Shown here in pieces: positions 20,671-29,892 of a DNA stretch of 64,000 bases. Positions within the stretch are counted from its first letter, which is position 1. Each line of letters begins with the position of its first letter. The position numbers and the translations under genes were made by a program. The notes under the pieces were generated by a model that worked only from the letters and a program-made list of their open reading frames with translations, made no database searches and was not told where the DNA came from. Source of the stretch: Pseudomonadota bacterium (GTDB taxonomy: Bacteria > Pseudomonadota > Gammaproteobacteria > Burkholderiales > Burkholderiaceae_F); assembly GCA_021825945.1 (NCBI GenBank), contig JAKAFN010000001.1, positions 1-64,000 on the forward strand. Direction: 5' to 3'.

Positions 20671-22127
20671 GGCCGGTTTCCACGACAACGGACGGCGGTG
20701 GCCCGCAGGGGCCTTCGGTGTTGGTCGTCGACGACGAAGCGGATCTTCGCGAACTGCTCGGCATCACGCTCGAGCGGCTGGGGCTGCATGTCGACGGTGC
20801 CGGTACCCTGGACGAGGCGCGCGAACGATTGCGGTCCCGGCCGTATCGACTTTGCCTGACGGACATGCGTCTGCCGGATGGTTCGGGGCTCGACCTCGTC
20901 CGGGAACTCGGTGCGCGGGGGGAACCGAAAATCGCGGTGATCACGGCATATGGCAGTGCCGACAATGCGGTCGCGGCGCTCAAGGCCGGGGCATTCGATT
21001 ACCTCTCGAAGCCGGTCGATCTCGATCAGCTCCGCGCGCTGGTGCGCGCCGCCCTCGGCGGGGCGGGAGACGATGTGGGCGCGGGAACCGAGGAATTTCT
21101 GTCCGGCGGTGCCGGCGCTCGATTGGTCGGCAAGTCGCCGGCGATGCAGCAGCTGCGTTCGTTGATTGCGCGCCTCGGGCAAGGCATGGCGCCCGTGTCG
21201 ATCATCGGCGAGTCCGGTGCGGGCAAGGAGTTGGTTGCGCGCGCGATCCACTCGGCGTCGACGCGTCGGGCCGGTCCTTTCGTCGCCGTAAACTGCGGTG
21301 CAATTCCCGAAACCTTGATGGAAGCGGAGTTTTTCGGCTACAAGCGCGGGGCGTTCACCGGTGCCGACCGCGATCGCGACGGATATTTCCAGGCCGCTTC
21401 GGGCGGCACCCTCTTTCTCGACGAAATCGCCGAACTTCCCTTTGCGATGCAGGTAAAGCTCTTGCGCGTGATCCAGGAGCGGCGTCTCCAGAAAGTGGGA
21501 TCGATCGCCGAGGATCCGACGGACGTGCGCATCTTGAGCGCGACCCACCAGGACCTGGAGCGGCTGGTCGAGGCCGGCCGGTTCCGGCAGGATCTCTACT
21601 ACCGGCTGAACGTCATCGAGTTGCGGGTTCCGAGCCTGCGGGAGCGCGCGTCCGACATTCCCGACATCGCCCGCGCACTGCTGCAGCGCATCGTCGCCCG
21701 GACCGGCGTCGCCTTCGCCCGGTTGACGCCCGAAGCCGAAGTGGAATTGTCGCGGCAGCCGTTTCCGGGCAATGTCCGCGAATTGGAAAACGTGCTGGAA
21801 CGCGCCGTCGTATTTACGGGAGGCGGCGATTTGACGGCAGCGGATCTGGCCTTGCGGTCGAGCTCGGCAGCGACGGCCGCCGCGCCGCCGCCGGCGGAGA
21901 CGGCACAGGGCGGCACGCCGGACACCGGCGACGTTGCACAGCGCGCACGGATCGAGGTCGTCGACGGGGTGCCGTCCGATCTGGCGGCCTATTTGGATGA
22001 GATGGAGGGTGCGGCGATTCGCGCCGCGCTCGCGAAGACGCGCCATAATCGGACCGCGGCCGCTCAATTGTTGGGAATTTCCTTTCGTCAGATGCGGTAT
22101 CGGATGCAGCGCCTGGGGTTGAAGTGA
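20658..22127 (+). CDS. pilR: Sigma54-dependent response regulator PilR
   Basis: NtrC-type activator of sigma54 promoters, classically pilA. The receiver domain (about 20-135) has the phospho-acceptor Asp in L-T-D-M-R-L-P near residue 70. The AAA+ domain has G-E-S-G-A-G-K-E near 185, the sigma54-contact G-A-F-T-G-A near 231 and G-G-T-L-F-L-D-E. A Fis-type helix-turn-helix forms the C-terminus. Length 489. The GTG start lies inside pilS. No pilin gene is present to serve as its local target. Confidence 0.94.
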   Translation: MGRLGPVSTTTDGGGPQGPSVLVVDDEADLRELLGITLERLGLHVDGAGTLDEARERLRSRPYRLCLTDMRLPDGSGLDLVRELGARGEPKIAVITAYGSADNAVAALKAGAFDYLSKPVDLDQLRALVRAALGGAGDDVGAGTEEFLSGGAGARLVGKSPAMQQLRSLIARLGQGMAPVSIIGESGAGKELVARAIHSASTRRAGPFVAVNCGAIPETLMEAEFFGYKRGAFTGADRDRDGYFQAASGGTLFLDEIAELPFAMQVKLLRVIQERRLQKVGSIAEDPTDVRILSATHQDLERLVEAGRFRQDLYYRLNVIELRVPSLRERASDIPDIARALLQRIVARTGVAFARLTPEAEVELSRQPFPGNVRELENVLERAVVFTGGGDLTAADLALRSSSAATAAAPPPAETAQGGTPDTGDVAQRARIEVVDGVPSDLAAYLDEMEGAAIRAALAKTRHNRTAAAQLLGISFRQMRYRMQRLGLK

Positions 22128-22705
22128 GTCAAGTCCCGCAGGTCGGTGCGGACGGATGGGTCGCAGACGTACGCCGCATCCCGTCGCCCCACTTCGATGC
22201 GCGGCCGACCCTCGGCGCTGCCGATGCGGCGGTGAGCCTCGTGGTACTGCATTGCATCAGTCTGCCGCCGGGGCGGTTCGGCGGTGATGAGGTCGCGCGG
22301 TTTTTCGCCGGAACACTTGACTACGACGGCCATCCGTTTTTCGCGCAACTGCGCGGCGTCCGCGTGTCGGCGCACTTTCTGATCGGGCGCGATGGCGGGT
22401 TGACGCAATTCGTGTCGTGCCGGGACCGAGCATGGCATGCCGGCGTCTCCGCGTTCGAAGGGCGGCCCGGATGCAACGATTTCTCGATCGGCGTGGAGTT
22501 GGAGGGGTGCGATTACGAGCCCTTCGCCGACGCGCAGTACGGCACCCTCGACGCGCTGCTTCCCGCTTTGCGAGCCGCCTACCCGCTGCGGGCGGTTCGC
22601 GGTCATTCCGAGATCGCGCCCGGGCGCAAGACGGATCCGGGCCCGTTCTTCGACTGGTCGCGGTTGCGACGGGATTTCGTTGGAAATTCTGCAAGTGATT
22701 GCTGA
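22124..22705 (+). CDS. ampD: 1,6-anhydro-N-acetylmuramyl-L-alanine amidase AmpD
   Basis: Cytoplasmic zinc amidase that removes the peptide from anhydromuropeptides during cell-wall recycling and thereby influences AmpR-type beta-lactamase control. Zinc ligands are in V-L-H-C near residue 44, W-H-A-G near 104 and the C-terminal K-T-D-P-G segment; a further histidine stands in R-G-H-S-E-I. The W-H-A-G-V-S and N-x-x-S-I-G-V-E-L-E blocks are typical. The GTG start overlaps the pilR stop (GTGA). Two lytic transglycosylases and mpl in the window supply or use the same recycling pool. Confidence 0.92.
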   Translation: MSQVPQVGADGWVADVRRIPSPHFDARPTLGAADAAVSLVVLHCISLPPGRFGGDEVARFFAGTLDYDGHPFFAQLRGVRVSAHFLIGRDGGLTQFVSCRDRAWHAGVSAFEGRPGCNDFSIGVELEGCDYEPFADAQYGTLDALLPALRAAYPLRAVRGHSEIAPGRKTDPGPFFDWSRLRRDFVGNSASDC

Positions 22706-22732
22706 CCCCGAAAAGATCTCCTAAGATCACCA

Positions 22733-22779
22733 CCACAATTTCTTGTTGCCATTTTGCTGTATGGCACAAGATGTTGTGT
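22733..22779. promoter_or_regulatory. Pair of NrdR boxes upstream of nrdA
   Basis: Two NrdR-like 16-bp sites, CCACAATTTCTTGTTG (22733-22748) and GCACAAGATGTTGTGT (22764-22779), each centred on an inverted ACAA/TTGT. Their centres are exactly 31 bp apart, the three-helical-turn spacing typical of NrdR sites. They lie 92-138 bp before the nrdA start and probably overlap its promoter. NrdR represses ribonucleotide reductase genes when dATP is high. Confidence 0.78.
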
Positions 22780-22870
22780 TCAAAGAACATTTCTAGCCGG
22801 CAGCCGCAAGCGCGCGGCGGCGGCGCGACCGCGCCGCTTGGCCGGCAATCCGCGGTTACGAGGGGGAGCG

Positions 22871-25783
22871 ATGCAATATCCAGCAAATCAAGGGGACGTG
22901 TCGGTTGCGGCGACCGCAGGCGCAGGCGCGTTCGGCGGCGCGGTGGCGGGAGATGCGCGGGTGCAGGCCTTGGCACATCCCGTGGCGAGCGGACTGGCCG
23001 ATTACCGGATCATCCGGCGCAACGGCGCCGTCGTCGCCTTCGAACCGTCGAAGATCGCCGTCGCCATGACCAAAGCGTTCCTCGCGGTACACGGCGGTCA
23101 GGCCGCGGCATCGGCGGCGATTCGCGAGCACGTCGAGCGCCTGACCGCCGCCGTCGTCGCGGCGCTCATGCGCCGCGAGCCGGCGGGCGGAACGTTTCAC
23201 ATCGAGGAAGTCCAGGATCAGGTCGAACTGGCGCTCATGCGCGACGGCGCCCATGATGTCGCCCGTGCCTACGTTTTGTATCGCGAGCGGCGCGCACAGG
23301 AGCGGGCGCAGCACCAGCCGGCGGCGCAACCGGAACCGGCCGCGTTGCACGTTACCGACGGGGGACGCCGGGTTCCCTTGGACGTTGCGCGCCTGCGTTC
23401 GACGATCGAGGCGGCTTGCGAGGGGCTGACCGAGTACGTTTCCGTCGATGCGGTGTTGTCGGCGACGCGCAAAAACCTCTACGACGGCGTCCCGGTGGAA
23501 GAGGTGTACAAGTCGGCGATTCTGGCCGCGCGGGCCCGGATCGAAATCGATCCCGCATACAGCGAGGTGACGGCGCGTTTGCTGTTGCACGTCGTGCGCA
23601 AGGAGGTGTTCGGAACGGAAGTGGCGCAGGGTGCGATGATCGAGCGCTACGCGGAGGTTTTTCCGCGGTGTATCCGGATCGGCGTCGACGCCGGTTTGCT
23701 CGACGAGCGTTTGCTGCAGTTCGATCTGCCGCGGCTGGCGGCGGCGCTCAAGCCGGAGCGCGACCTGCAGTTTTCCTATCTGGGCCTGCAGACGCTGTAT
23801 GACCGGTATTTCCTGCACCGCGATGGGCGCCGCTTCGAATTGCCGCAGACATTCTTCATGCGGGTGGCGATGGGGTTGGCACTCAACGAGATCGACCGCG
23901 AGACGCGGGCGATCGAGTTCTACGACCTGTTGTCGAGCTTCGATTTCATGAGTTCGACGCCGACGCTGTTCAACTCCGGGACGCAGCACTCCCAACTTTC
24001 CTCCTGTTATCTGAGCACGGTTCCGGATCATCTCGACGGTATCTATGAGGCGATCAAGGACAACGCGATGCTTGCCAAGTTCGCGGGCGGCCTGGGTAAC
24101 GACTGGACTCCGGTGCGCGCGCTCGGTGCCCATATCCGGGGAACGAACGGCAAATCCCAGGGGGTCGTCCCGTTTCTCAAGGTGGTCAACGACACCGCCG
24201 TCGCGGTGAACCAGGGCGGCAAACGCAAGGGCGCCGTTTGCTGCTACCTGGAGACCTGGCATTTGGATATCGAAGAGTTCCTGGATCTGCGCAAGAACAC
24301 CGGGGACGACCGTCGTCGCACCCATGACATGAACACGGCGAACTGGATCCCCGACCTGTTCATGAAGCGGGTGCTCGAGGATGGCGAGTGGACCTTGTTT
24401 TCGCCCAGCGACTGCCCGGATCTCCACGATCTGACCGGACAGGCGTTCGAAGCGGCCTACCGGGCATACGAGGAAAAGGCGGCTCGCGGGGAACTGCGCC
24501 TTTTCAAGAAGGTGGCTGCGGCGCAACTGTGGCGCAAGATGCTCTCGATGCTGTTCGAGACCGGGCACCCCTGGATCACGTTCAAGGACGCCTGCAACCT
24601 GCGTTCGCCGCAGCAACACGTCGGGGTCGTGCACAGTTCCAATCTGTGTACCGAGATCACCCTGAACACGTCCGAGGAAGAGATCGCCGTTTGCAACCTC
24701 GGGTCGGTGAACCTCCTTGCCCACCTGTGCCCGAATGGTTCGGGCGGCTTCGACCTCGATGTCGAAAAGCTGCGGCGGACGGTGGGCATCGCGATGCGGA
24801 TGCTCGACAATGTCATCGACATCAACTATTACGCGGTGTCGAAGGCGCGTAATTCCAATCTGCGTCATCGGCCGGTCGGCCTCGGGATCATGGGCTTCCA
24901 GGACTGCCTGCATCGCCTGCGGATTCCGTACGCGTCTGCGGAGGCGGTGGAATTCGCCGATCGCAGCCAGGAGGCGGTTTGCTATTTCGCCTATTGGGCT
25001 TCGACCGAACTGGCGGCCGAGCGCGGGCCGTATTCGACCTTCCGCGGCTCCTTGTGGGATCAGGGGATCCTTCCGCGGGACAGCCTCGACATCCTGGGGC
25101 GGGAACGCGGCGGCCACCTCGAAGTCGATACACAGGAACGGATGAACTGGGCCGCGCTGCGCGAGCGGATTTCCCGGTACGGGATGCGCAACTCCAACTG
25201 CGTTGCGATCGCGCCCACGGCGACGATTTCGAACATCGTCGGGGTATCGGCCAGCATCGAACCCACCTATCAGAACCTGTACGTGAAATCCAATCTTTCC
25301 GGCGAATTCACGGTCGTCAACCAGCATCTGGTGCGGGAGTTGAAGTCGCTGGGCTTGTGGGACGAGGTGATGGTCGCCGATCTCAAGTATTTCGACGGCA
25401 GCCTGGCGCGTATCGACCGCATTCCCGAGGAAGTCCGGCAGCGGTACGCGACGGCGTTCGAGATCGATCCGACCTGGCTGATCGAGTGCGCTTCGCGCCG
25501 TCAGAAGTGGATCGACCAGGCGCAGTCGCTCAATATCTATCTGGCGGGGGTTTCGGGCCGCAAACTCGACGAGGTCTACAAGTTGGCTTGGCTGCGCGGC
25601 TTGAAGACGACCTACTATCTGCGAACGCTGGGAGCGACGCATGCCGAGAAATCGACGGGGCGTGCCGGAACCCTCAACGCGGTGCCCGTTGCGGCGGATC
25701 CGACCGTTTCGGCTGCCGACGGGAAAGTCTGCACGCTGCGCCCCGGGGATACGGGGTTTGCCGAGTGCGAAGCGTGTCAATGA
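22871..25783 (+). CDS. nrdA: Class Ia ribonucleoside-diphosphate reductase, alpha subunit
   Basis: Catalytic subunit that reduces NDPs to dNDPs. Residues 1-65 form a low-complexity leader plus the start of a first ATP-cone (about 42-140); a second cone-like domain follows (about 155-250). The catalytic barrel carries the active-site cysteines, including S-S-C-Y-L-S near 378, N-L-C-T-E near 595 and C-N-L-G-S near 610. The C-terminal redox pair is C-E-A-C-Q. Length 970. The ATG at 22871 is preceded by AGGGGGAG; upstream in-frame starts would run through the NrdR boxes. Confidence 0.96.
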   Translation: MQYPANQGDVSVAATAGAGAFGGAVAGDARVQALAHPVASGLADYRIIRRNGAVVAFEPSKIAVAMTKAFLAVHGGQAAASAAIREHVERLTAAVVAALMRREPAGGTFHIEEVQDQVELALMRDGAHDVARAYVLYRERRAQERAQHQPAAQPEPAALHVTDGGRRVPLDVARLRSTIEAACEGLTEYVSVDAVLSATRKNLYDGVPVEEVYKSAILAARARIEIDPAYSEVTARLLLHVVRKEVFGTEVAQGAMIERYAEVFPRCIRIGVDAGLLDERLLQFDLPRLAAALKPERDLQFSYLGLQTLYDRYFLHRDGRRFELPQTFFMRVAMGLALNEIDRETRAIEFYDLLSSFDFMSSTPTLFNSGTQHSQLSSCYLSTVPDHLDGIYEAIKDNAMLAKFAGGLGNDWTPVRALGAHIRGTNGKSQGVVPFLKVVNDTAVAVNQGGKRKGAVCCYLETWHLDIEEFLDLRKNTGDDRRRTHDMNTANWIPDLFMKRVLEDGEWTLFSPSDCPDLHDLTGQAFEAAYRAYEEKAARGELRLFKKVAAAQLWRKMLSMLFETGHPWITFKDACNLRSPQQHVGVVHSSNLCTEITLNTSEEEIAVCNLGSVNLLAHLCPNGSGGFDLDVEKLRRTVGIAMRMLDNVIDINYYAVSKARNSNLRHRPVGLGIMGFQDCLHRLRIPYASAEAVEFADRSQEAVCYFAYWASTELAAERGPYSTFRGSLWDQGILPRDSLDILGRERGGHLEVDTQERMNWAALRERISRYGMRNSNCVAIAPTATISNIVGVSASIEPTYQNLYVKSNLSGEFTVVNQHLVRELKSLGLWDEVMVADLKYFDGSLARIDRIPEEVRQRYATAFEIDPTWLIECASRRQKWIDQAQSLNIYLAGVSGRKLDEVYKLAWLRGLKTTYYLRTLGATHAEKSTGRAGTLNAVPVAADPTVSAADGKVCTLRPGDTGFAECEACQ

Positions 25784-25807
25784 CAAGAACGGATCAGGAG
25801 CGGAATC

Positions 25808-26989
25808 ATGTTGCAATGGGATGATGTCGAACCGGCAGGGCCGGTGACTGCGGGGGCGCCGGGGCCGCAACGGGCGCTGGCGCAGGTTTTGGCCGAGTCG
25901 GTTTCGACGCCGGCGGCAGTGCCGGCCCCGGGCCGGTTCCGCGTGGAGGACGCATCCGTACCCGCCTCGGGTGGGCGCGTACGGATGGAGGACAAGCGGA
26001 TCATCAACGGTCGGGCGGATGTCAACCAACTGGTCCCTTTCAAGTACAAATGGGCTTGGGACAAGTATCTGTCCGCCTGCGCCAACCACTGGATGCCGCA
26101 GGAGGTCAACATGTCCCGCGACGTGGCCTTGTGGAAGGATCCCAACGGCCTGAGCGAGGATGAGCGGCGGGTCGTCAAACGTAATCTGGGATTTTTCGTG
26201 ACGGCGGATTCGCTCGCGGCGAACAACATCGTGCTCGGCACGTATCGCCAGATCACGGCGCCGGAATGCCGGCAATTCCTGCTGCGGCAGGCGTTCGAGG
26301 AGGCGATCCACACGCACGCCTACCAGTACATCGTCGAGTCCCTCGGGCTCGATGAGGGGGAAATCTTCAACGCCTATCGGGAAATTCCCTCGATTCGCGC
26401 CAAAGACGAGTTTCTCCTGCCGTTCATCGAGGTGTTGACGGATCCGGGATTCCAAACCGGAACCCCGGATGCGGATCGAGCGCTCCTGCGGTCGCTGATC
26501 GTGTTCGCCTGCCTGATGGAGGGGCTCTTCTTCTATGTCGGGTTCGTGCAGATCTTGGCCCTGGGCCGTCAGAACAAGATGACGGGTGCGGCGGAACAGT
26601 ATCAGTACATCCTGCGCGATGAGTCGATGCACTGCAATTTCGGCATCGACATGATCAACCAGATCAAGCTCGAAAACCCGGCCCTGTGGACGGCCGAGTT
26701 CCGCGCCGAGATCCGCCAGTTGTTCCTGACCGCCGTCGACCTGGAGTACCGCTACGCCGAGGACACCATGCCGCGCGGGGTGCTGGGTCTGAACGCGTCG
26801 ATGTTCAAGGACTACCTGCGATACATCGCCAACCGTCGCGCACAACAGATCGGAATGGAAACGTTGTTCCCCGAGCAGGAGAATCCATTCCCCTGGATGA
26901 GCGAGATGATCGACTTGAAGAAGGAACGCAACTTCTTCGAGACGCGCGTGCTCGAGTATCAGAGCGGCGGCGCGCTCAACTGGGATTGA
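25808..26989 (+). CDS. nrdB: Ribonucleoside-diphosphate reductase, beta subunit
   Basis: Diiron/tyrosyl-radical subunit partnering NrdA. Metal ligands and the radical residue are visible: Asp in T-A-D-S-L near residue 136, then E-x-x-H-x-x-x-Y in the segment E-A-I-H-T-H-A-Y near 166-173 with the radical Tyr, and further on E-G-L-F-F-Y and D-E-S-M-H-C. An N-terminal low-complexity segment of about 60 residues precedes the fold. Length 393. It starts 24 bases after nrdA and ends at a strong terminator. Confidence 0.96.
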   Translation: MLQWDDVEPAGPVTAGAPGPQRALAQVLAESVSTPAAVPAPGRFRVEDASVPASGGRVRMEDKRIINGRADVNQLVPFKYKWAWDKYLSACANHWMPQEVNMSRDVALWKDPNGLSEDERRVVKRNLGFFVTADSLAANNIVLGTYRQITAPECRQFLLRQAFEEAIHTHAYQYIVESLGLDEGEIFNAYREIPSIRAKDEFLLPFIEVLTDPGFQTGTPDADRALLRSLIVFACLMEGLFFYVGFVQILALGRQNKMTGAAEQYQYILRDESMHCNFGIDMINQIKLENPALWTAEFRAEIRQLFLTAVDLEYRYAEDTMPRGVLGLNASMFKDYLRYIANRRAQQIGMETLFPEQENPFPWMSEMIDLKKERNFFETRVLEYQSGGALNWD

Positions 26990-27000
26990 GTTGCCACGCG

Positions 27001-27038
27001 GCGCATCGATTTGATGGGAAATCGGTGCGCTGTTTTTT
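27001..27038 (+). terminator. Intrinsic terminator after nrdB
   Basis: A 12-bp stem GCGCATCGATTT/AAATCGGTGCGC (one G-U pair) with a 6-nt loop is followed by TGTTTTTT, eleven bases after the nrdB stop. Confidence 0.92.
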
Positions 27039-27059
27039 CGTTGAAATAGAAAAAAAATC

Positions 27060-27088
27060 TTGCAGTGTAGAACCATCGGGGGTAATAA
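27060..27088 (+). promoter_or_regulatory. Candidate sigma70 promoter upstream of the histone-like gene
   Basis: TTGCAG (27060-27065) and TAATAA (27083-27088) are separated by 17 bp in an unusually AT-rich patch just after the nrdB terminator. Transcription would start near 27095, about 430 nt before the histone-like ORF. Confidence 0.5.
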
Positions 27089-27524
27089 TTCGCCCGTGAA
27101 TTTTTTGTAGTTCGATCGCGAGATCGATCGCCGAATTGAACGCAGACAGCCATAGTCGGCATTTCGTGCTACGACCCGAGACATCATCGTCCCGTGGCAT
27201 TGCTACCCCCGACGTTTCCCGCGCCGTCTCGCCATCTTCGTTTCTCCCCCCAATCGAATCCTCCTCATTTTTTGCGCACGCCGCGTTCGGCGCTGCGCAT
27301 TTCGCGCGTGCGCAGTGCCGCACGCGTGGTGCCGGATTCATCAGCGTCAGCGGCTTGCGCCCGTTCCGTTCCGCGCCCGTCTCGGATATGCGTCCTGCAA
27401 AACGCATTTCTGGGCTTGCCGCGGCGACCGTGCCTCCGCATGCGCCGATGAATAGCCCGGCCCGCGATCGCGGCCGGGTTTCCCAAGCTCGTCAAATCGA
27501 TCTGTTCTGATAGGAGAGATGTCC
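27089..27524 (+). other. 436-bp leader/intergenic region with no convincing gene
   Basis: No reading frame here looks protein-like; the longest (124 codons, 27136-27510) is serine/arginine-rich with no recognisable domain. The first 50 bases are AT-rich. Near the 3-prime end a 7-bp GC stem CCCGGCC/GGCCGGG (27456-27478) is followed by TTT, about 45 bases before the next start codon. It could be a weak terminator or attenuator in the leader. Confidence 0.45.
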
Positions 27525-28046
27525 ATGGCAACGAAGAAAGCTGCGAAGAAAGCCGCGAAGAAGACGGCGGCGAAGAAGGTCGCCAAGAAGGTCGTGGCCA
27601 AGAAGGCGGCCGCCAAGAAGACGGCGGCAAAGCGCGTCGTCGCGAAGAAGGCGGCGAAGAAGGTGGCCGCCAAGAAGACGGCGGCGAAGAAAGTCGCGAA
27701 GAAGACCGCCAAGAAGACCGTCGCCAAGAAAGCGACGGCCAAGAAAGCGGCGGCCAAGAAGTCCGTCGCAAAGAAGGCTACGGCGAAGAAGGCGGTGAAG
27801 ACCACCGTCAAGAAGGCGGAAAAGAAGGGCGGCAAAAAGGAAAAGAAGGCCGCTAAAAAAAAAGTAGCGACTAAGAAGGAGGCCGTCAAACCGGCCGCCG
27901 CGAAGAAGCGGGCTCCCGCCAAGCGCAAGGTGGCGGTCAAGGAGGCGGTTGCCCCGATGGAGTCGCTCCCGGGCGCAGCCGCCGAGGCCGCCCTCGAAGT
28001 CGACGCCGGCGCGGCGTGGCCGTTCCCGTCCGGGAGCCGGCCGTAG
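27525..28046 (+). CDS. Histone H1-like Lys/Ala-repeat protein
   Basis: Basic low-complexity protein of 173 residues whose first ~135 residues are almost entirely A-K-K, A-A-K-K and V-A-K-K repeats, resembling eukaryotic histone H1 tails and bacterial HctB/AlgP/BpH-type proteins. It probably binds DNA non-specifically and compacts the nucleoid. The C-terminal ~35 residues are non-repetitive and end in proline. Of two in-frame ATGs six bases apart, the second (27525) is better spaced from AGGAGAG. It faces pfkB across a terminator, as in other Burkholderiales. Confidence 0.88.
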   Translation: MATKKAAKKAAKKTAAKKVAKKVVAKKAAAKKTAAKRVVAKKAAKKVAAKKTAAKKVAKKTAKKTVAKKATAKKAAAKKSVAKKATAKKAVKTTVKKAEKKGGKKEKKAAKKKVATKKEAVKPAAAKKRAPAKRKVAVKEAVAPMESLPGAAAEAALEVDAGAAWPFPSGSRP

Positions 28047-28071
28047 TCCGACGCGGTCGTTGTTCCGTACG

Positions 28072-28102
28072 AACGCCCCACACGTCCGTGGGGCGTTTTT
28101 TT
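28072..28102 (+). terminator. Intrinsic terminator after the histone-like gene
   Basis: A perfect 10-bp stem AACGCCCCAC/GTGGGGCGTT with a 6-nt loop runs into a T-tract. It overlaps the stop codon of convergent pfkB by a base or two. Confidence 0.93.
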
Positions 28103-29039
28103 ACCAGGGACGGTACCCGAACGCCTCGATGAACCGGGCCTCGATCTGCGCGCGGTTGGCTTCGTGCCGCTGCGCACCGTGATGCTCGATCTTGATCGCC
28201 CCCATGACCGAAGCGAGTCGTCCGGTCGTTTCCCAATCGAAACCCTGAGCGATGCCGTACAGGATGCCGGCCCGATAGGCATCTCCGCAGCCGGTCGGAT
28301 CGGCGACGGTGCGGACGGGCGCTGCCGGAATCTGCACGATCTTCCCGCCACGGTGGATCTCGGAGCCTGCCGCGCCGCGGGTCACGATCAGGGCGTCCAG
28401 GTTGCGCGTGAGTGATGTCAGGGGAATCCCGGTCTTGGTCTCCAGCAGCTTGCCTTCATAGTCGTTGACGGCGACATAGCGTGCCTGCTCGACGAAGCGC
28501 AGCAGGTCGGGGCCGTCGAACAGCGGCATCGCTTGGCCCGGATCGAACAGGAACGGAATGCCGCGCTCCGCCAGGGCCTGGGCGTGCGCGAGCATGCCAT
28601 CCCGCCCGTCCGGCCCCACCAGTGCAAGTTCGATGGTCTCGTCATCGGGGATCGGGTTACGGTGGGAGTGCGACATGGCGCCGGGATGGAATGCGGTGAT
28701 CTGGTTGTCGTCCAGGTCGGTCGTGATGAATGCCTGTGCGGTATGGGTGCCGTCGATCCGCAGAACGCGGCTGCGGTCGATTCCGAGGCTATCGAGTCGG
28801 CGCAGATAATCGGTGCCATCCTCGCCGATCGTTCCCAGCGGCGCCGGATTGCCGCCGAGCTGCGCGAGGCTGTAGGCGATGTTCCCGGCGACGCCGCCGA
28901 ATTCCCGGCGCAGTGTCGGGACCAGGAACGAGACGTTCAGAATGTGGACCTGGTCGGGAAGGATGTGATCTTTGAACCGGCCCGAGAACACCATGATCGA
29001 GTCGTACGCGATCGACGCGCAGAGGAGGGTTTTTTTCAT
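28101..29039 (-). CDS. PfkB-family carbohydrate/nucleoside kinase
   Basis: Ribokinase-fold kinase of the PfkB family. The first signature G-G-V-A-G-N-I-A-Y-S is near residue 48, and the C-terminal signature D-P-T-G-C-G-D-A-Y-R-A-G, with the catalytic Asp, is near 252. Length 312. Relatives in this neighbourhood are usually annotated as carbohydrate or adenosine kinase; the substrate cannot be decided from sequence. It heads the minus-strand run towards the DUF3426 gene. Confidence 0.87.
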   Translation of the reverse strand: MKKTLLCASIAYDSIMVFSGRFKDHILPDQVHILNVSFLVPTLRREFGGVAGNIAYSLAQLGGNPAPLGTIGEDGTDYLRRLDSLGIDRSRVLRIDGTHTAQAFITTDLDDNQITAFHPGAMSHSHRNPIPDDETIELALVGPDGRDGMLAHAQALAERGIPFLFDPGQAMPLFDGPDLLRFVEQARYVAVNDYEGKLLETKTGIPLTSLTRNLDALIVTRGAAGSEIHRGGKIVQIPAAPVRTVADPTGCGDAYRAGILYGIAQGFDWETTGRLASVMGAIKIEHHGAQRHEANRAQIEARFIEAFGYRPW

Positions 29040-29054
29040 GACAGACGGGAGATT

Positions 29055-29870
29055 TCAGGGAAAAAACGGATAGGCGACGAACCCGGCGGCGCCAAGGCCG
29101 GGGGGCACGAAAAGAATGCGGATCGATCGGTCCGCGCCCGGAGGCAGGTTGTCGGGCGGTACCAGGGAGCTGGACGTCGGGCCATAGTCTTCAGGCGAGA
29201 ACACCTTGCGCGCGATGGCTTGATCTCGTGCGTTGGTCAGGGTGAGTTCGATCGATGGCAGCGCCATCGGGAAGGGTGCCCGGTTTCGGATCACCGCATC
29301 GAACTCCATTGCGTTGGTGTTGGGGATCGCTTGCAGGTCGCTGCTGATGATCGCGAGCAGATCCGGTCGCATCGGCAAGGTTGCGCGGCACGCGAGCGGC
29401 GCGCACAGCGCATCCAGCATCGGTCGCAGCGAGGGCAGATTCGCCAGCAGATCGGCGCGGAACTGGATCGCGATCTGTGCGAGAAGTGCGAGCGTGAGCA
29501 GGGTGCAGGTTGCGACGAGCGTCGCGCGCCGGGCTCGGCTTGCGGGTCGCTTGTCGGCCCGCAGAAAGTCCGGTTGCTCGGCTTCGGGGACCTCGGGTTC
29601 CTCGGTGTTGTCGGCTGCCACGGCGCCGCGCGGTATGGCAGCCGGCACATCGGTCGACGGAGCGCGTCGCGATTCGCGGTCGATCGGTGCATCCCGATGC
29701 GGCGGAACGAGGGTTTCCGGGGGGGCATCCGCGATGGCCTCGAGCTCGGCGCGGGCATCGAAGACGTGGCGGCAATCGCCGCAGCGGACCAGGCCGTCGT
29801 GCGCGCGTAACTGCTCCTCGCTGACGCGGAAGCGCGCATTGCAGTTCGGGCAGCGGGTGGCAAAGCTCAT
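29055..29870 (-). CDS. Zinc-ribbon (MJ0042-type) and DUF3426 membrane protein
   Basis: Protein of 271 residues with an N-terminal zinc ribbon of two C-x-x-C pairs (C-P-N-C near residue 7, C-G-D-C near 30), a charged proline-rich linker, one membrane helix (about 115-135) and a C-terminal DUF3426 domain that should be periplasmic. Its place next to prmA is conserved in betaproteobacteria. Function is unknown. The ATG at 29870 is chosen because the zinc ribbon starts at residue 7; longer frames read upstream without similarity. Confidence 0.85.
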   Translation of the reverse strand: MSFATRCPNCNARFRVSEEQLRAHDGLVRCGDCRHVFDARAELEAIADAPPETLVPPHRDAPIDRESRRAPSTDVPAAIPRGAVAADNTEEPEVPEAEQPDFLRADKRPASRARRATLVATCTLLTLALLAQIAIQFRADLLANLPSLRPMLDALCAPLACRATLPMRPDLLAIISSDLQAIPNTNAMEFDAVIRNRAPFPMALPSIELTLTNARDQAIARKVFSPEDYGPTSSSLVPPDNLPPGADRSIRILFVPPGLGAAGFVAYPFFP

Positions 29871-29892
29871 TTCGGTGCGGCACCCGCTGCGT

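Noticed and set aside
22856..27187. Very long open frame (about 1,440 codons) on the minus strand opposite nrdA-nrdB
   Set aside because: It mirrors the codon structure of two well-identified genes in GC-rich DNA and shows no domain of its own.
27136..27510. 124-codon plus-strand frame between nrdB and the histone-like gene
   Set aside because: Ser/Arg/Pro-rich composition, no ribosome site and no family resemblance; better explained as leader sequence.
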